64,000 nt of DNA, taken from assembly GCA_031289015.1 (NCBI GenBank), contig JAITQG010000048.1, forward strand, positions 1 through 64,000, given 5' to 3'. The stretch is from Lactobacillaceae bacterium. GTDB taxonomy: Bacteria > Bacillota > Bacilli > Lactobacillales > Lactobacillaceae. Under the pieces are notes generated by a model. It was not told where the DNA came from. It made no database searches and worked only from the letters and a program-made list of their open reading frames with translations. Within the stretch, counting starts at the first letter, position 1, and each line of letters opens with the position of its first letter. The position numbers and the translations under genes were made by a program. Below are positions 37,772-47,535 of this stretch, in pieces.

Positions 37772-40315
37772 TTACTTAGGCTTTACTTCAATCATTTCAT
37801 ACGCTTCGATTTGGTCACCGACACGTTCGTCGTTGTAGTTTTCGATCGTCAAACCGAATTCGTAACCATTCTTAACTTCCTTGACATCGTCTTTGAAACG
37901 ACGCAATGAACCAAGTTGACCATCATAAATGACGATGCCATCACGGATTAAGCGAACCTTTGAGTTACGCGTAATCTTTCCAGACATCACAATTCCACCA
38001 ACGATCGTCCCAATCTTTGAAACCTTGAACAACTCGTTGATATCGGCAGTTCCGACCACTTGTTCTTCAAAGACAGGTTCCAATTGACCCTTCATTGCGG
38101 CTTCGATTTCATCAATCGCATTATAAATCACTGAATGCAAACGAATATCGACAGAATCTGAATCCGCTTGTTGCCGGGCAATCGGCGTTGGTCGGACGTT
38201 AAAGCCGATCACAATCGCACCAGATGCTTCCGCCAAAGTGACGTCAGATTCGTTGATTGCTCCAACGGCCGTGTGAATGATGTCAACCTTAACACCTTCA
38301 ACGTCGATCTTGTTAAATGATCCAGCCAAGGCTTCAACAGAACCTTGCACGTCGGCCTTGATGATAACGGGCACTGACTTCATTTGCTTTTCAGCCATCT
38401 TGTTGAACAAGTCAGCCACTGACACCACGTTATTACGTTGGCGATCAGCAATCAAAGCCCGCTTAGCACGTTCTTCACCAGCTGCACGCGCCGTCTTGTC
38501 GTCTTCAAAGACCACGAAACGATCGCCAGCATGTGGCACATCATTCAACCCAGTAATTTCGACTGGTGTTGATGGCTTAGCTTCCTTGATACGACGACCA
38601 CGATCATTAGTCATCGTCCGGACCTTACCAAATGTGTTACCCACAACGATTGGATCACCGATGCGCATCGTACCTTGTTGAACCAAGACAGTCGCCACAG
38701 TTCCGCGACCCTTATCCAAACGTGCTTCGATAACTGAACCAGCAGCGCGTTGATCAGGATTGGCCTTTAATTCAAGCACGTCTGATTGCAACAGTACCAT
38801 TTCCAACAATTCATCAATATTTTGCCCAAACTTGGCTGAAATATTCACGAAGATGGTGTCACCACCGAATTCTTCTGGAATCAATTCGTATTGCATCAAT
38901 TGCGTGATCACGTTTTCTGGGTTGGCACCAGGCTTATCAATCTTGTTAACGGCCACGATGATTGGTGTACCAGCGGCCTTAGCGTGGTTAATCGCTTCGA
39001 TCGTTTGTGGCATTACGCCATCATCGGCGGCAACAACTAGGATCGTGATATCAGTAATATCCGCTCCACGGGCACGCATCGCCGTAAAGGCCGCGTGACC
39101 AGGGGTGTCCAAGAACGTGATGACCCGGTCTTGCAACTTAACTTGGTAGGCACCAATATGTTGCGTGATGCCACCAGCTTCACCCTCAGTAATGTGTGAG
39201 TTACGCAAGTAGTCAAGCAACGTGGTCTTACCATGATCGACGTGACCCATGATCGTAACAACTGGTGCACGAGGCACTTGGTTGTCACTATTTTGGTTTT
39301 CTTCTTCAAAGAACTTGTCGATATCGGCAATGTCGACTTCGACCTTAGCTTCGGCTTCAATCCCGTAATCCAAGGCCAACAATTCGATCGTATCACCATC
39401 CAAGGCTTGGTTTTGGTTAACCATAATTCCTTGCATGAACAACTTCTTGATGATTTCGGTTGCATCACGGTGAATGAGCTTAGCAATATCTTGCACGTTC
39501 ATGCCGATTGAATAAACCAATACTTCTGGAAGTGGTTGTTCCTTACGAACTGTTGGTGCTGCCTTAGGTTCTTCACGGCGGTTATTGCGCTTGTTCTTGC
39601 CCTTTTTACCACCGCGGTTGTTACCAGCGCCACGATTGTCATTCCAACCACCACGGCCGTTGTTGTTACCACCACGATTGTTGTTTGGACGATTTTGGCC
39701 ACCACCGTTACCACCACCATTGTTGCTTGAGCGGTTTTCATTACGTACCGCACGCACTGGTGCAGCTTCACGCTTAGGTGCTGAAGTTGAACTTGCAGCT
39801 GGGCGTGGCGCATTGTTAGTAGGCTTTGTGCCAGCTGGCTTTGGTGCTGCTGGCCGAGCTGAAGTTTGTTGTGCAGGCTTTGCAGTTTGAGCTGGCTTTG
39901 GAGCTTGTGAGGCTTGCGCCGGCTTTGGTGCAGCTGACTTAGCGATTGGTGCTGTTGACTTAGGTGCTTCCTTAACTGGCGCAGGTGCTGCAGACTTCAC
40001 TGCAGCTGGCTTAGGCGTTTCCTTAGGGGCAACAGGCTTGTTTGCTTGCCGTGCAGGGTTAGGCCGGTTTTGACCAGTACTTACACTGCGGTTCTTCTTC
40101 AAGTTTTCGTTTTTAACAACTTTGATTTCGATCGGCTTTTTGACAGCTGGCTTTTCTTCAGCTTTCTTGCCACCATTCTTCAAAGTTGCTTCTTGGGCAG
40201 CATCAATCGTTGACATGTGTGACTTCACATCCATGCCTGACTTTTGTGCGGTTTCAACGAGTTCCTTGGATGATACGTTCATTTCTTTTGCTAATTCAAA
40301 AATTCGCTTAGACAT
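37772..40315 (-). CDS. infB: Translation initiation factor IF-2
   Basis: 847 aa from the ATG at 40315, six bases after AGGAGG. An N-terminal IF2N domain, a long Ala/Pro/Lys linker (about 60-190), an Asn/Gly/Arg-rich stretch (about 200-250), a second IF2N, then the GTPase domain with [22 protein letters not shown] and NKIDKPGA and domains II-IV. The Asn-Gly-rich stretch is a low-complexity region that also yields long shadow ORFs on the plus strand. Confidence 0.97.
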   Translation of the reverse strand: MSKRIFELAKEMNVSSKELVETAQKSGMDVKSHMSTIDAAQEATLKNGGKKAEEKPAVKKPIEIKVVKNENLKKNRSVSTGQNRPNPARQANKPVAPKETPKPAAVKSAAPAPVKEAPKSTAPIAKSAAPKPAQASQAPKPAQTAKPAQQTSARPAAPKPAGTKPTNNAPRPAASSTSAPKREAAPVRAVRNENRSSNNGGGNGGGQNRPNNNRGGNNNGRGGWNDNRGAGNNRGGKKGKNKRNNRREEPKAAPTVRKEQPLPEVLVYSIGMNVQDIAKLIHRDATEIIKKLFMQGIMVNQNQALDGDTIELLALDYGIEAEAKVEVDIADIDKFFEEENQNSDNQVPRAPVVTIMGHVDHGKTTLLDYLRNSHITEGEAGGITQHIGAYQVKLQDRVITFLDTPGHAAFTAMRARGADITDITILVVAADDGVMPQTIEAINHAKAAGTPIIVAVNKIDKPGANPENVITQLMQYELIPEEFGGDTIFVNISAKFGQNIDELLEMVLLQSDVLELKANPDQRAAGSVIEARLDKGRGTVATVLVQQGTMRIGDPIVVGNTFGKVRTMTNDRGRRIKEAKPSTPVEITGLNDVPHAGDRFVVFEDDKTARAAGEERAKRALIADRQRNNVVSVADLFNKMAEKQMKSVPVIIKADVQGSVEALAGSFNKIDVEGVKVDIIHTAVGAINESDVTLAEASGAIVIGFNVRPTPIARQQADSDSVDIRLHSVIYNAIDEIEAAMKGQLEPVFEEQVVGTADINELFKVSKIGTIVGGIVMSGKITRNSKVRLIRDGIVIYDGQLGSLRRFKDDVKEVKNGYEFGLTIENYNDERVGDQIEAYEMIEVKPK

Positions 40316-40325
40316 GTTCATCCTC

Positions 40326-40631
40326 CTAATTTTCTAAATATTCCCGCATTTTCTTGGCAAACCCACGATCGGCCACAGCAATTACTGTTCGGGCCATGCC
40401 GGTTGCATCAGCTAATTCTTGACGGGTCAATGCGGTCGAAAATGCCACGTCATAGCTATTGGTTTTATCAGTAAATTTCTTTAAACTACTTGCGCCCCCA
40501 TCCGCGGCAAAGAAAACGATGCTTGCTTTGCCATTGCGGATTGCCGTCAAGACCATGTCTTCGCCGGTAACTAATTTACCAGCTCGCCGGGCCAGACCCA
40601 AGAGGTTTAATAATTTTTGTTTATTGTTCAT
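40326..40631 (-). CDS. ylxQ: L7Ae-family RNA-binding protein YlxQ
   Basis: About 101 aa from the ATG at 40631 (inside the end of ylxR). [19 protein letters not shown] is the L7Ae/L30e/YlxQ hallmark. Binds kink-turn RNA; part of the nusA operon. Confidence 0.88.
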   Translation of the reverse strand: MNNKQKLLNLLGLARRAGKLVTGEDMVLTAIRNGKASIVFFAADGGASSLKKFTDKTNSYDVAFSTALTRQELADATGMARTVIAVADRGFAKKMREYLEN

Positions 40632-40920
40632 CGGCGAATAATTCCTTACGTGCTTGTTGGTGATCGACATAAGCAATTAATTCATCGTAGAAAGTATCAG
40701 TTAAAGTTGTTTCAAAGACGCGGTCAAACGTGCGCTTGGCTTTGGCTTGTTGAGCAACTTTGACGTCTAAACTCAGATATGCGCCCCGGCCGTTTGCACG
40801 GTTAGTCGGGTCGAGTTCCACGCTACCTTCAGGCGTGCGTACAATCCGCACCAATTCCTGCTTGGGCACCATTTCACCAGTGACGATATCTTTGCGCATT
40901 GGTATTTTACGTTGTTTCAT
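40621..40920 (-). CDS. ylxR: YlxR family protein (DUF448)
   Basis: 99 aa. RKDIVTGEMVPKQELVRIVRTPEG and GRGAYLSLD are characteristic; the Cys of the usual R(K)C motif is absent (IPMRKDIVTG). GAGG precedes GTG-ATG. Overlaps ylxQ by 11 bases. Confidence 0.88.
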   Translation of the reverse strand: MKQRKIPMRKDIVTGEMVPKQELVRIVRTPEGSVELDPTNRANGRGAYLSLDVKVAQQAKAKRTFDRVFETTLTDTFYDELIAYVDHQQARKELFADEQ

Positions 40921-40944
40921 CACGTGTCCTCTTGCGCTTTCTAA

Positions 40945-42120
40945 TTACTCAGCGGCATCCAAGTCAACATTGGCAAACGCTTCATCGGCATCTGCTTCAG
41001 CTTCAAATGGGGTGGCCCGAGGACCGTTGATTGCTTCGTCCGCCTTTTGTTGCAAGGCTGCAATCACATTATCACGTTCTGATTCAGGCTTGATGTCAAT
41101 TGAGAAGCCAGTCAACCGAGCAGCCAACCGCGCATTTTGTCCACGCTTACCAATCGCCAATGACAATTGATAATCAGGGACCAACACCGTTACACCACGT
41201 TCGTTGATTGGGTCAAAGATGACTTCTTCAACTTCGGCTGGGCTCAACGCGTTCATGATGAACAACGCTGGATCTTCTTCCCATTCGATGATGTCCATGT
41301 TTTCACCAGACAACTCGTTAACCACAGCTTGTACTCGGTTACCACCTTGACCAACCATTGTTCCCACCGGATCCAAATCTCTTTGGTGTGAGAAGACGGC
41401 AACCTTGGCCCGATCCCCAGCTTCACGGGCGATGGCTTTGATTTCAATCACGCCTTGCTCGATTTCTGGGACTTCATTTTCAAACAAACGCTTAACCAAG
41501 TTGTCAGCCGTGCGGGACACAAAGATTTGTGGGCCCTTTTTAACTTCACTTTCAACTTCAGTGACCAACACCTTGATTCGATCACCCATGTTGTAGTTTT
41601 CGTTTGGCATTTGGTCATTGGGCTTCATGGCTGCAGCTTGTTGGCCACCTGGCAAGATGACATACAAGTAGCGCGTGTCTTCACGTTCGACTTCACCCGT
41701 CACGACTTCATCAATGTACTTTGAGAAGTTGTCATAGACGATGCCACGTTCAGCTTCACGCACCTTTTGCAAAATGATTTGCTTAGCGGTTTGAATCGCG
41801 AACCGACCGAAATCCTTAGGGGTTTGGTCAAACTTGATTTCATCGCCAACTTCATAGGCGCGGTTGATTTCCAAGGCATCCGTTAATGAAATCTGCTTGT
41901 TGAGATCTTCAATTTCGTCATCGGCAACAACCACCTTAACCGCGTAGGCCTTGATCGTTCCCTTTTCCAAATTGAAGTTTACGACGATATTGTCAGCCTC
42001 ATCGTGATCTTTTTCATAGGCTTTGGCCAAAGCAGTTTCAATTGCTTCAGCTAACACTTCTGCCTTAATGCCTTTTTCTTGCTCTAGGGCATTTAGCGCA
42101 GTTACTAATTCCTTACTCAT
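40945..42120 (-). CDS. nusA: Transcription termination/antitermination factor NusA
   Basis: 391 aa. N-terminal RNAP-binding domain, S1 domain (VVTGEVEREDTRYLYVILPGG), then KH1 and KH2 (AKVAVFSHQRDLDPVGTMVG, LAIGKRGQNARLAARLTG). As in other Firmicutes, no acidic C-terminal repeats; a short acidic tail (EADADEAFANVDLD) is present. Confidence 0.96.
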   Translation of the reverse strand: MSKELVTALNALEQEKGIKAEVLAEAIETALAKAYEKDHDEADNIVVNFNLEKGTIKAYAVKVVVADDEIEDLNKQISLTDALEINRAYEVGDEIKFDQTPKDFGRFAIQTAKQIILQKVREAERGIVYDNFSKYIDEVVTGEVEREDTRYLYVILPGGQQAAAMKPNDQMPNENYNMGDRIKVLVTEVESEVKKGPQIFVSRTADNLVKRLFENEVPEIEQGVIEIKAIAREAGDRAKVAVFSHQRDLDPVGTMVGQGGNRVQAVVNELSGENMDIIEWEEDPALFIMNALSPAEVEEVIFDPINERGVTVLVPDYQLSLAIGKRGQNARLAARLTGFSIDIKPESERDNVIAALQQKADEAINGPRATPFEAEADADEAFANVDLDAAE

Positions 42121-42132
42121 GAGAAATCTCCA

Positions 42133-42819
42133 TTAAAAATTATTTGCATGCGAAGCTCGGGCGATGGCTGCGCGCGGAATGGTGAATTCAACTTCGGCAT
42201 CATCTGCCACCGTCAATTCATCAGCCGTCACACCCACTAACTCACCCTCAAATTCTTTTTTACCATCAATCTTTTGATACGTTGTTACCCGTACCAATTT
42301 GTTCAACGCCCAATCAAAATCGGCGTCGGTCGTCAAAATCCGATCCATCCCAATGATGAGGTGGGCTGATTTTACAGCAGCCCGCGCAAGCTCAACGGTT
42401 TGGCGTTTTGACTTAACCATGACTGCGAGTGTCAAAGTGTCAGCATCAACTGCCACTAATTCACCATCTAATACAGTTTGGCCATTGACTTCACTGGTCA
42501 ACTCGACGTGAATAAATTTCTCCACGGCCCAATCAAAATCCTTGGCCCGCTTTAATTCACGTTCGGCGCCCGGTGAAGCCACGTCCATTAGATATGCTTC
42601 TGGGAATGGATCTGGTGTAATACCATCAACCACATCACCAATCAACTCAGTCAACATCACCAAGTCATCCATGGAAATGGCACCATCTAAGCGATCAACG
42701 AGGACGCGGAGCACCATTTCTGAGCCCAACTTCTCGTACGCTACATTCCACAGGTCAAATCCTTTGGTCGTCAACTCAGGCTCGAGCACGGCTTGTACAG
42801 TTTCTACAACGTTTGCCAC
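42133..42819 (-). CDS. rimP: Ribosome maturation factor RimP with duplicated C-terminal domain
   Basis: 228 aa against the usual ~155. Residues 1-90 are the RimP N-terminal domain (VASPGAERELKRAKDF at the boundary). The Sm/SH3-like C-terminal domain then appears twice: about 93-158 (KDFDWAVEKFIHVELTS…LDGELVAVDADTLTLAV) and 165-225 (ADFDWALNKLVRVTTYQ…FEGELVGVTADELTVAD). The two copies line up over their full length without gaps worth noting. Promotes 30S maturation; what the extra domain does is unknown. Confidence 0.9.
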   Translation of the reverse strand: MANVVETVQAVLEPELTTKGFDLWNVAYEKLGSEMVLRVLVDRLDGAISMDDLVMLTELIGDVVDGITPDPFPEAYLMDVASPGAERELKRAKDFDWAVEKFIHVELTSEVNGQTVLDGELVAVDADTLTLAVMVKSKRQTVELARAAVKSAHLIIGMDRILTTDADFDWALNKLVRVTTYQKIDGKKEFEGELVGVTADELTVADDAEVEFTIPRAAIARASHANNF

Positions 42820-42872
42820 AAGACTATCTCCCTTCGCTCAATGTCCAATCTTACTAGGTCCAACTCAATAAA

Positions 42873-42907
42873 ATGAGCGGCCGAGGAACTCGTTCCTGGG
42901 CCACTCA
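42873..42907 (-). terminator. Terminator after the DUF711 operon
   Basis: GAG-GGCC-AGGAA and TTCCT-GGCC-CTC form a long GC-rich stem with a CTCG loop; on the minus strand ATTTTATTG follows. Confidence 0.7.
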
Positions 42908-42995
42908 ACTAAGAGCTATTCATCAACATTAAATATTATAGCGTAAGTCCTGTTGTAATGCAAGTTTAACGGGATATTGCGACCGTTTGTGATGC

Positions 42996-44339
42996 CTAAT
43001 TCTTGAACGAATGAATCGGTGCTGGAATGTGGCCACCCCGATTGATAAAATCCGCTGACGACTTATTGACCACCGGCATGACTGGTGCGGCGCCTAATAG
43101 ACCACCGTATTCGACCATTTCCCCGACTGCATAGCCTGGGGATGGCAAGATGCGCACCGCTGTGGTCTTATTGTTTTGTACTCCAATTGCCGCTTCATCA
43201 GCAATCATGCCAGCAATCGTGGTAGCGGGCACATCACCTGGAATCGCAATCATGTCCAAGCCAACGGAACACACCGCTGTCATTGCTTCTAACTTAGCCA
43301 ATGACAACGTCCCGGCCTTGACCGCATCGATCATGCCCGCGTCTTCAGAAACTGGGATAAAGGCCCCTGACAAACCACCGACCCGTTGTGAGGCCATCAC
43401 GCCGCCCTTTTTAACCGCGTCGTTTAATAACATCAAAGTCGCCGTCGTACCATGGGCACCGACTTGTTCCAGGCCAATTGCTTCGAGCACTTCGGCCACC
43501 GAGTCACCCCGTTCGGCCGTGGGTGCCAAACTCAAATCAACAATTCCAAATTCAACGCCAAGCTTTTCCGCCGCTAAACTACCGATAAATTGTCCGATTC
43601 TAGTAATCTTAAAGGCTGTACGTTTGATGGTTTCAGCCACCTTGTCAATCGGCTCACCTTGGCATTTGCTAATCGCGTTTTTCACCACACCAGGGCCAGA
43701 AACCCCAACGTTGATCACCACGTCCGGTTCACTGACACCGTGGAAAGCGCCGGCCATGAACGGATTGTCCTCGACCGCATTGGCAAAAATTACCATCTTG
43801 GCATTGGCTGTACCCGAGATTTCACTAATCGCCTTGACCGTTTCACCCATCAACTTGACCGCATCCAGATTAATCCCGGCCTTGGTTGAACCGATATTGA
43901 TTGAGCTCATCACCAAATCAGTATTCGTCAGCACTTCAGGCAATGACTTGATTAAGGCCAAGTCGCCATTTGAGAAGCCCTTTTGCACCAAGGCTGAGTA
44001 CCCACCGATGAAGTCGACCCCGACCGCTTTGGCTGCATCGTCTAAAGCCTTGGCGAGAATCAACATTTCTTCTGGCTTAGCACGCCCAGCAATCAAAGCC
44101 ACTGGTGTCACCGAAATCCGCTTGTTGGTAATTGGAATCCCATAATCGCGCTCGATTTCATTGGCTACAGCAACCAAATTAGCTGCTTTCGTCGTGATTT
44201 TGGCGTAAACGTTTTTAGCTGTCTCTTCGACCGTGCCCCCGATTGTATCGAGCAAAGAAATCCCCATCGTCACCGTGCGGATATCCATGTGCTCTTCGGC
44301 GACCATCTTAATCGTTTCTTGTATATGACTCGTATCCAT
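42996..44339 (-). CDS. DUF711 / UPF0210 (PFL-like) protein
   Basis: 447 aa. The sequence [21 protein letters not shown] and [23 protein letters not shown] identify the UPF0210 family, distantly related to glycyl radical (PFL) folds. Always encoded beside a UPF0237 ACT protein, as here. Function unresolved. Confidence 0.88.
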   Translation of the reverse strand: MDTSHIQETIKMVAEEHMDIRTVTMGISLLDTIGGTVEETAKNVYAKITTKAANLVAVANEIERDYGIPITNKRISVTPVALIAGRAKPEEMLILAKALDDAAKAVGVDFIGGYSALVQKGFSNGDLALIKSLPEVLTNTDLVMSSINIGSTKAGINLDAVKLMGETVKAISEISGTANAKMVIFANAVEDNPFMAGAFHGVSEPDVVINVGVSGPGVVKNAISKCQGEPIDKVAETIKRTAFKITRIGQFIGSLAAEKLGVEFGIVDLSLAPTAERGDSVAEVLEAIGLEQVGAHGTTATLMLLNDAVKKGGVMASQRVGGLSGAFIPVSEDAGMIDAVKAGTLSLAKLEAMTAVCSVGLDMIAIPGDVPATTIAGMIADEAAIGVQNNKTTAVRILPSPGYAVGEMVEYGGLLGAAPVMPVVNKSSADFINRGGHIPAPIHSFKN

Positions 44340-44350
44340 GATTGTACCGC

Positions 44351-44623
44351 CTAGACTTGTGACATCGTGTTGAAGAGTTCTTCGCGTTGAGTGTGCACTT
44401 CAACGCCAAGTTGCCCACCAACTACATCCAAATCAGTTTGCAGCGTCGCAAAATTCTCATTGAGCGTCGTCACGTCCACTAACATACTCATCGTGAAAAT
44501 GTCATCCATCAAAGTTTGGCTCAAATCCAAAATGTTTGCTTGGTGGTCAGCCAACGTGTTTGCAACCTTGGCGATGATGCCAGGGTGATCCTTACCAACT
44601 ACTGTAACTACTGCTCGTTGCAT
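44351..44623 (-). CDS. ACT-domain protein UPF0237
   Basis: 90 aa, a single ACT domain ([38 protein letters not shown]). ACT domains bind small ligands, often amino acids. Starts an operon with the DUF711 gene, 11 bases apart; a TATAAT box lies upstream. Confidence 0.92.
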   Translation of the reverse strand: MQRAVVTVVGKDHPGIIAKVANTLADHQANILDLSQTLMDDIFTMSMLVDVTTLNENFATLQTDLDVVGGQLGVEVHTQREELFNTMSQV

Positions 44624-44654
44624 ATCGTTTTCCTCGTTTTCTGTTTATGCCTGT

Positions 44655-44703
44655 ATTATAACAAAGAATGTGCTGATTAATCCTTAGCACTTGATTAATC
44701 CTT
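44655..44703 (-). promoter_or_regulatory. Promoter with tandem TGATTAATCCTT repeats
   Basis: TATAAT (44655-44660 on minus) with a -35 region inside two direct copies of TGATTAATCCTT (44674-44685 and 44692-44703, 18 bases apart, each containing the dyad GATTAATC). The repeats overlap the -35 and may bind a regulator of the ACT/DUF711 operon. Confidence 0.5.
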
Positions 44704-44725
44704 GCGATCCGGTCGGCGTAGTGGC

Positions 44726-44849
44726 AAAAAACAAAAGAAAAGAGCTTGACGACTAGTACGCCAAGCTCAAATCCCAAATCACTAACCCTCTTATGAAATT
44801 ATCTTCGAGGGCGACGGGGCTAACCCGCCTTTCCTTACTTAAAATACTA
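44726..44849 (-). ncRNA. Small structured RNA unit, copy 1
   Basis: Minus strand: promoter TTGATT (44867-44872)-N17-TAGTAT (44844-44849), then GGAAAGGCGGGTTAGCCC with a GGC/GCC and GGG/CCC hairpin, a second possible helix CCCTC…GAGGG, and a terminator stem GAGCTTG…CAAGCTC followed by TTTTCTTTTGTTTTTT. About 110 nt. No ORF. The downstream ACT gene has its own promoter, so this looks like an independent small RNA. Not a riboswitch class that I recognise. Confidence 0.6.
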
Positions 44850-45142
44850 ACATGGTGATTCCATAAAATCAATCATTTTTTCGCCTGGATTTACAATCTA
44901 GGGAGAATCAAGTTACGTCGATTGTGAGCGATGTGAGCATGATCATTTAAATTCGCCATTTAAAATATTACTACATTTTTCAGATAAAACTAAACTCCCC
45001 CAAACGCCTATAAGACAGTGTTTAGAGATACATTATTCTAAATCAAGTGTCACACTTTTGATTATTGTAATTAATTTTCGATGCTAAATCCTTAGTGCTT
45101 TGATTTTTATCTGTCCAAAACGATACTGTCCGCAGAATTGCC
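44850..45142. other. Intergenic spacer between the two RNA copies
   Basis: About 290 bases, AT-rich. Apart from the promoter of copy 1 I see no ORF, repeat or clear hairpin. Confidence 0.5.
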
Positions 45143-45263
45143 AACACAAAAGAAAAGAGCTTGACGACTAGTACGCCAAGCTTAGATCCCGAATCACTAA
45201 CCCTCTTGTGAAATTATCTTCGAAGGCGACGGGGCTAACCCGCCTTTCCATATACTTAATATA
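45143..45263 (-). ncRNA. Small structured RNA unit, copy 2
   Basis: About 93% identical to copy 1 over ~105 bases. It too has its own promoter, TTGATA (45281-45286)-N17-TATATT (45258-45263), unrelated in sequence between the boxes. The GCCCTC arm of copy 1 is GCCTTC here, which still pairs with GAGGGT by a G-U pair. The terminator T-run is kept. No gene follows in the 290 bases up to copy 1. Confidence 0.6.
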
Positions 45264-45313
45264 TCATTACACTTACATATTATCAAGCTTTTTCCTATGG
45301 AATTAATTAATAT

Positions 45314-45478
45314 TTATTCCAAGGCCGCAATTACACCTTGCTTTCGATTAGCCTCGTTAGCAACATATTTCATTAACGTGCTGTATTCACGAGCCGTTGC
45401 CTTTTCATCAAACTCTGCATAGCTATGATGATATTTTTCAGCAATCTCATTTGCTAGTTTCTTTTGTTATTCGTCCAT
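45314..45478 (-). pseudogene. Broken copy of the small zeta-associated gene
   Basis: A 55-codon frame with the same length as the intact gene at 45542-45706. It aligns with it as -NEIAEKYHHSYAEFDEKAT…YSTLMKYVANEANRKQG, but codon 4 is TAA (ATG GAC GAA TAA), so it cannot be read from the matching start. No in-frame ATG lies early enough to restore it. Confidence 0.65.
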
Positions 45479-45541
45479 CTCTTGAGCCTTATTTATTCTA
45501 TCTTTGCAATGAAAGTTAGCGCTACCCTATAAAAACTTGCA

Positions 45542-45706
45542 TTAATCTAATCCAGCTATTTTTCGTTGCTTCAAGTTAGCTTGATCAACAATGTACTTTA
45601 ATAAAATTGAAAATTCCATTGAGGTGGCATTTTTAGAAAATTGCACATAGTTGTGGTGATACTTTTCAGCAATTTCAAAGGCTAATTGTTTTTCTTCATC
45701 AGTCAT
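45542..45706 (-). CDS. 54-aa protein encoded with the zeta-like gene
   Basis: Below the ORF-track cut-off. Frame from the ATG at 45706: MTDEEKQLAFEIAEKYHHNY… ending RKIAGLD and TAA. Its start overlaps the stop of the zeta-like gene (ATGAcTGA arrangement), so the two are translationally coupled. GGAGG lies 11 bases upstream. Mostly helical by composition. It may be an antitoxin-type partner, inferred from position only. Confidence 0.65.
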   Translation of the reverse strand: MTDEEKQLAFEIAEKYHHNYVQFSKNATSMEFSILLKYIVDQANLKQRKIAGLD

Positions 45707-46130
45707 CGAGTAATTCCTCCAATTGTTCTTTAGTATAAATCGCAGGTATCAGTAATTCAATGTTTTGCATAGTTCTGCCATGGGAAAATGTACCATCTAA
45801 AATAAATGAATAGTTTTTCTTAATCAGATAAGTAAAGGTGTGATCAACTAGCCACGATGCACCGTGTTGAAAATCGCTGGAATTAGCTCCATTGTAGCCT
45901 GGAAAGGACTCACGAAACACATCTGCATCAATAATACTCAAATTATCTCCTAGCATTTCAGATATGCTAACTGCCACTTCTGTTTTACCAGCTCCAGGTG
46001 TACCAGCCATGAAAATTGCTAGTTTATCTTCTTCAGGGATACGATGACCAATCACTTGTTCAACAAATTCACGTTTGTGAGCTTTTGCATATTCCAGAGT
46101 TTTCTCATCAATATTTTTTTCTGCTGTCAT
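45699..46130 (-). CDS. Zeta-toxin-like kinase, internally shortened
   Basis: 143 aa from the ATG at 46130 (GGAGG upstream). Walker A GTPGAGKTEV, IDADVFRESFPGYNG and ILDGTFSH follow the zeta/PezT pattern (NAM-sugar kinases). Full-length relatives have about 90 more residues between the ‘DGTFS’ strand and a C-terminal YTKEELE-like end. Here LLIPA-IYTKEQLEELL follows at once, as expected after an in-frame internal deletion. The catalytic core is therefore probably incomplete. An alternative is a genuinely short family. Confidence 0.7.
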   Translation of the reverse strand: MTAEKNIDEKTLEYAKAHKREFVEQVIGHRIPEEDKLAIFMAGTPGAGKTEVAVSISEMLGDNLSIIDADVFRESFPGYNGANSSDFQHGASWLVDHTFTYLIKKNYSFILDGTFSHGRTMQNIELLIPAIYTKEQLEELLDD

Positions 46131-46197
46131 CTCATCACCTCCCATTTATCAATTATTATCTCACACAAATTAATATAACCCTAGTCAATCAATTAAT

Positions 46198-47385
46198 TCA
46201 ATATGCCTTAGCAATCATCTTAGCCGTCGCTTTCAGTAATCGCATATACGCATCATAATCAGGGGCTGTGCCCGCTATTAAGTTTGCATCAAAGACATCC
46301 GAGCGCACCAAATCTGAGCGCAAGTCTGTGTCTGAGTAGCGTGTCAATGTAATCTTGGCTTGGCGGCGGGCGATATAAACTTGGTCGCCACGCACTAAAT
46401 CATCCAGCAACGCCGAATAGTGCGTGCTAAAGATCAACGTCGCCTGCTGTTGATTGATTCTTTGATCGGCAAACATTTCGATGAATGTCCGCACAATTGC
46501 GTGATTGAAGTGGTTTTCTAGTTCATCAATGAATAGATAGCCACCTTTCTTCAACGTGATTAACGCCTGGGAGTAAATCGTAATTCCCTTCGCCGTCCCT
46601 GATGACAAATAGCGCGTGATATTGGCAAAATTGTTATCCGTTATTTCACGTGGCAATCCCTTAAATTTCAACCTGAACACGGATTGATGATTCTCTAGTC
46701 GATCAATTTTTAGGTATTCAACCGTTGAATCTAAATATTCCAAAATCTGCGTGGGCACTTCATCTTGCGCTGACACCAAAAAATTCAGGTCGGTAAACGT
46801 TAAATTATCCACGACGGCCGTTGGTTGATACTTATTGTGGGCAATCACGGTTCGGAAAATGGAATCATCAGGCGACAAAACGAGTGAGGCGATTCCGTCT
46901 AACTTGGAACGATCAGCAAAAACTTCCGCCTCAGTAAAGTTAAACAGGCTTTTTTTGGCGTCATTAACTTTGGCCGTTTTGACCTTAATCACTTCCTGGT
47001 CAATGTACCAAGCCCCTTGCTGGCTATCCCAGGCGAAAGTGAGCACGTCTTGATAGATTTGCTTGTTCGTGCCGTAAAAGTACATTTCGACTGTCACTGG
47101 CGCGTCCCCAAGCAACACCTCAACCAGTCTGGTCTGCGTGATTGAATTATTTCCCAGCAACAAAGACAACATCCCCAACGTGAACTTCATGAGCGTAGTT
47201 TTACCCGCCGCGTTCCGCCCAGCTAAGGTTGTGATGTTATTGACCCAGTTACGTCCGAACAAATGAATCATTTGCTCCTCATCGCCTTCTTGGACGCGTT
47301 GATCAGAGACAAGCGAGAACGCTGTATTGGTTTGGATTAGGGGATGGTTATTGATGACGATTTTTAAAAAACGTAATTCAGCCAT
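46198..47385 (-). CDS. AAA/ABC-type ATPase (AAA15/21 family)
   Basis: 395 aa from the ATG at 47385 (GAGG upstream). Walker A AGRNAAGKTTL near residue 54, an ABC-like signature RYLSSGTAKGI, Walker B YLFIDELENH and H-switch FSTHYSA form an SMC/OLD-like ATPase head. There is no nuclease domain in the protein. Relatives act in defence and toxin-antitoxin systems (RloA, AbiE-associated). A separate effector may be the 96-aa neighbour, but this is not shown. Confidence 0.8.
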   Translation of the reverse strand: MAELRFLKIVINNHPLIQTNTAFSLVSDQRVQEGDEEQMIHLFGRNWVNNITTLAGRNAAGKTTLMKFTLGMLSLLLGNNSITQTRLVEVLLGDAPVTVEMYFYGTNKQIYQDVLTFAWDSQQGAWYIDQEVIKVKTAKVNDAKKSLFNFTEAEVFADRSKLDGIASLVLSPDDSIFRTVIAHNKYQPTAVVDNLTFTDLNFLVSAQDEVPTQILEYLDSTVEYLKIDRLENHQSVFRLKFKGLPREITDNNFANITRYLSSGTAKGITIYSQALITLKKGGYLFIDELENHFNHAIVRTFIEMFADQRINQQQATLIFSTHYSALLDDLVRGDQVYIARRQAKITLTRYSDTDLRSDLVRSDVFDANLIAGTAPDYDAYMRLLKATAKMIAKAY

Positions 47386-47415
47386 GGTATTTACCTCTGA
47401 CAACATCATAACACA

Positions 47416-47456
47416 AAAACACACTTCATACGAGATTGCCGTATGAAGTGTGTTTT
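47416..47456. terminator. Bidirectional terminator
   Basis: AAAACACACTTCATACG and CGTATGAAGTGTGTTTT form a perfect 17-base stem with a seven-base loop. A/T runs flank both sides, so it can stop transcription in either direction between the 96-aa gene and the ATPase gene. Confidence 0.85.
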
Positions 47457-47535
47457 ATTTGTATCACCTAACAAAAGGCTTTGTTGCAGTAATTACCATG
47501 ATCAACTAAACGGAAGAACATCAATTGCGACAATG

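Noticed and set aside
39233-39890. Long plus-strand ORFs in infB (Val/Thr- and Pro/Leu-rich)
   Set aside because: They are shadows of the Asn/Gly/Arg- and Ala/Pro-rich linker of IF-2; no RBS and no recognisable domain.
43150-44145. 331-aa plus-strand ORF
   Set aside because: Fully antisense to the DUF711 gene, low-complexity Ser/Pro/Thr composition, no RBS; a shadow.
44726-45263. Tandem repeats as CRISPR, IS ends or transposon
   Set aside because: Only two ~105-base copies, no spacer regularity, no transposase, no target duplication seen; each has a promoter and terminator instead.
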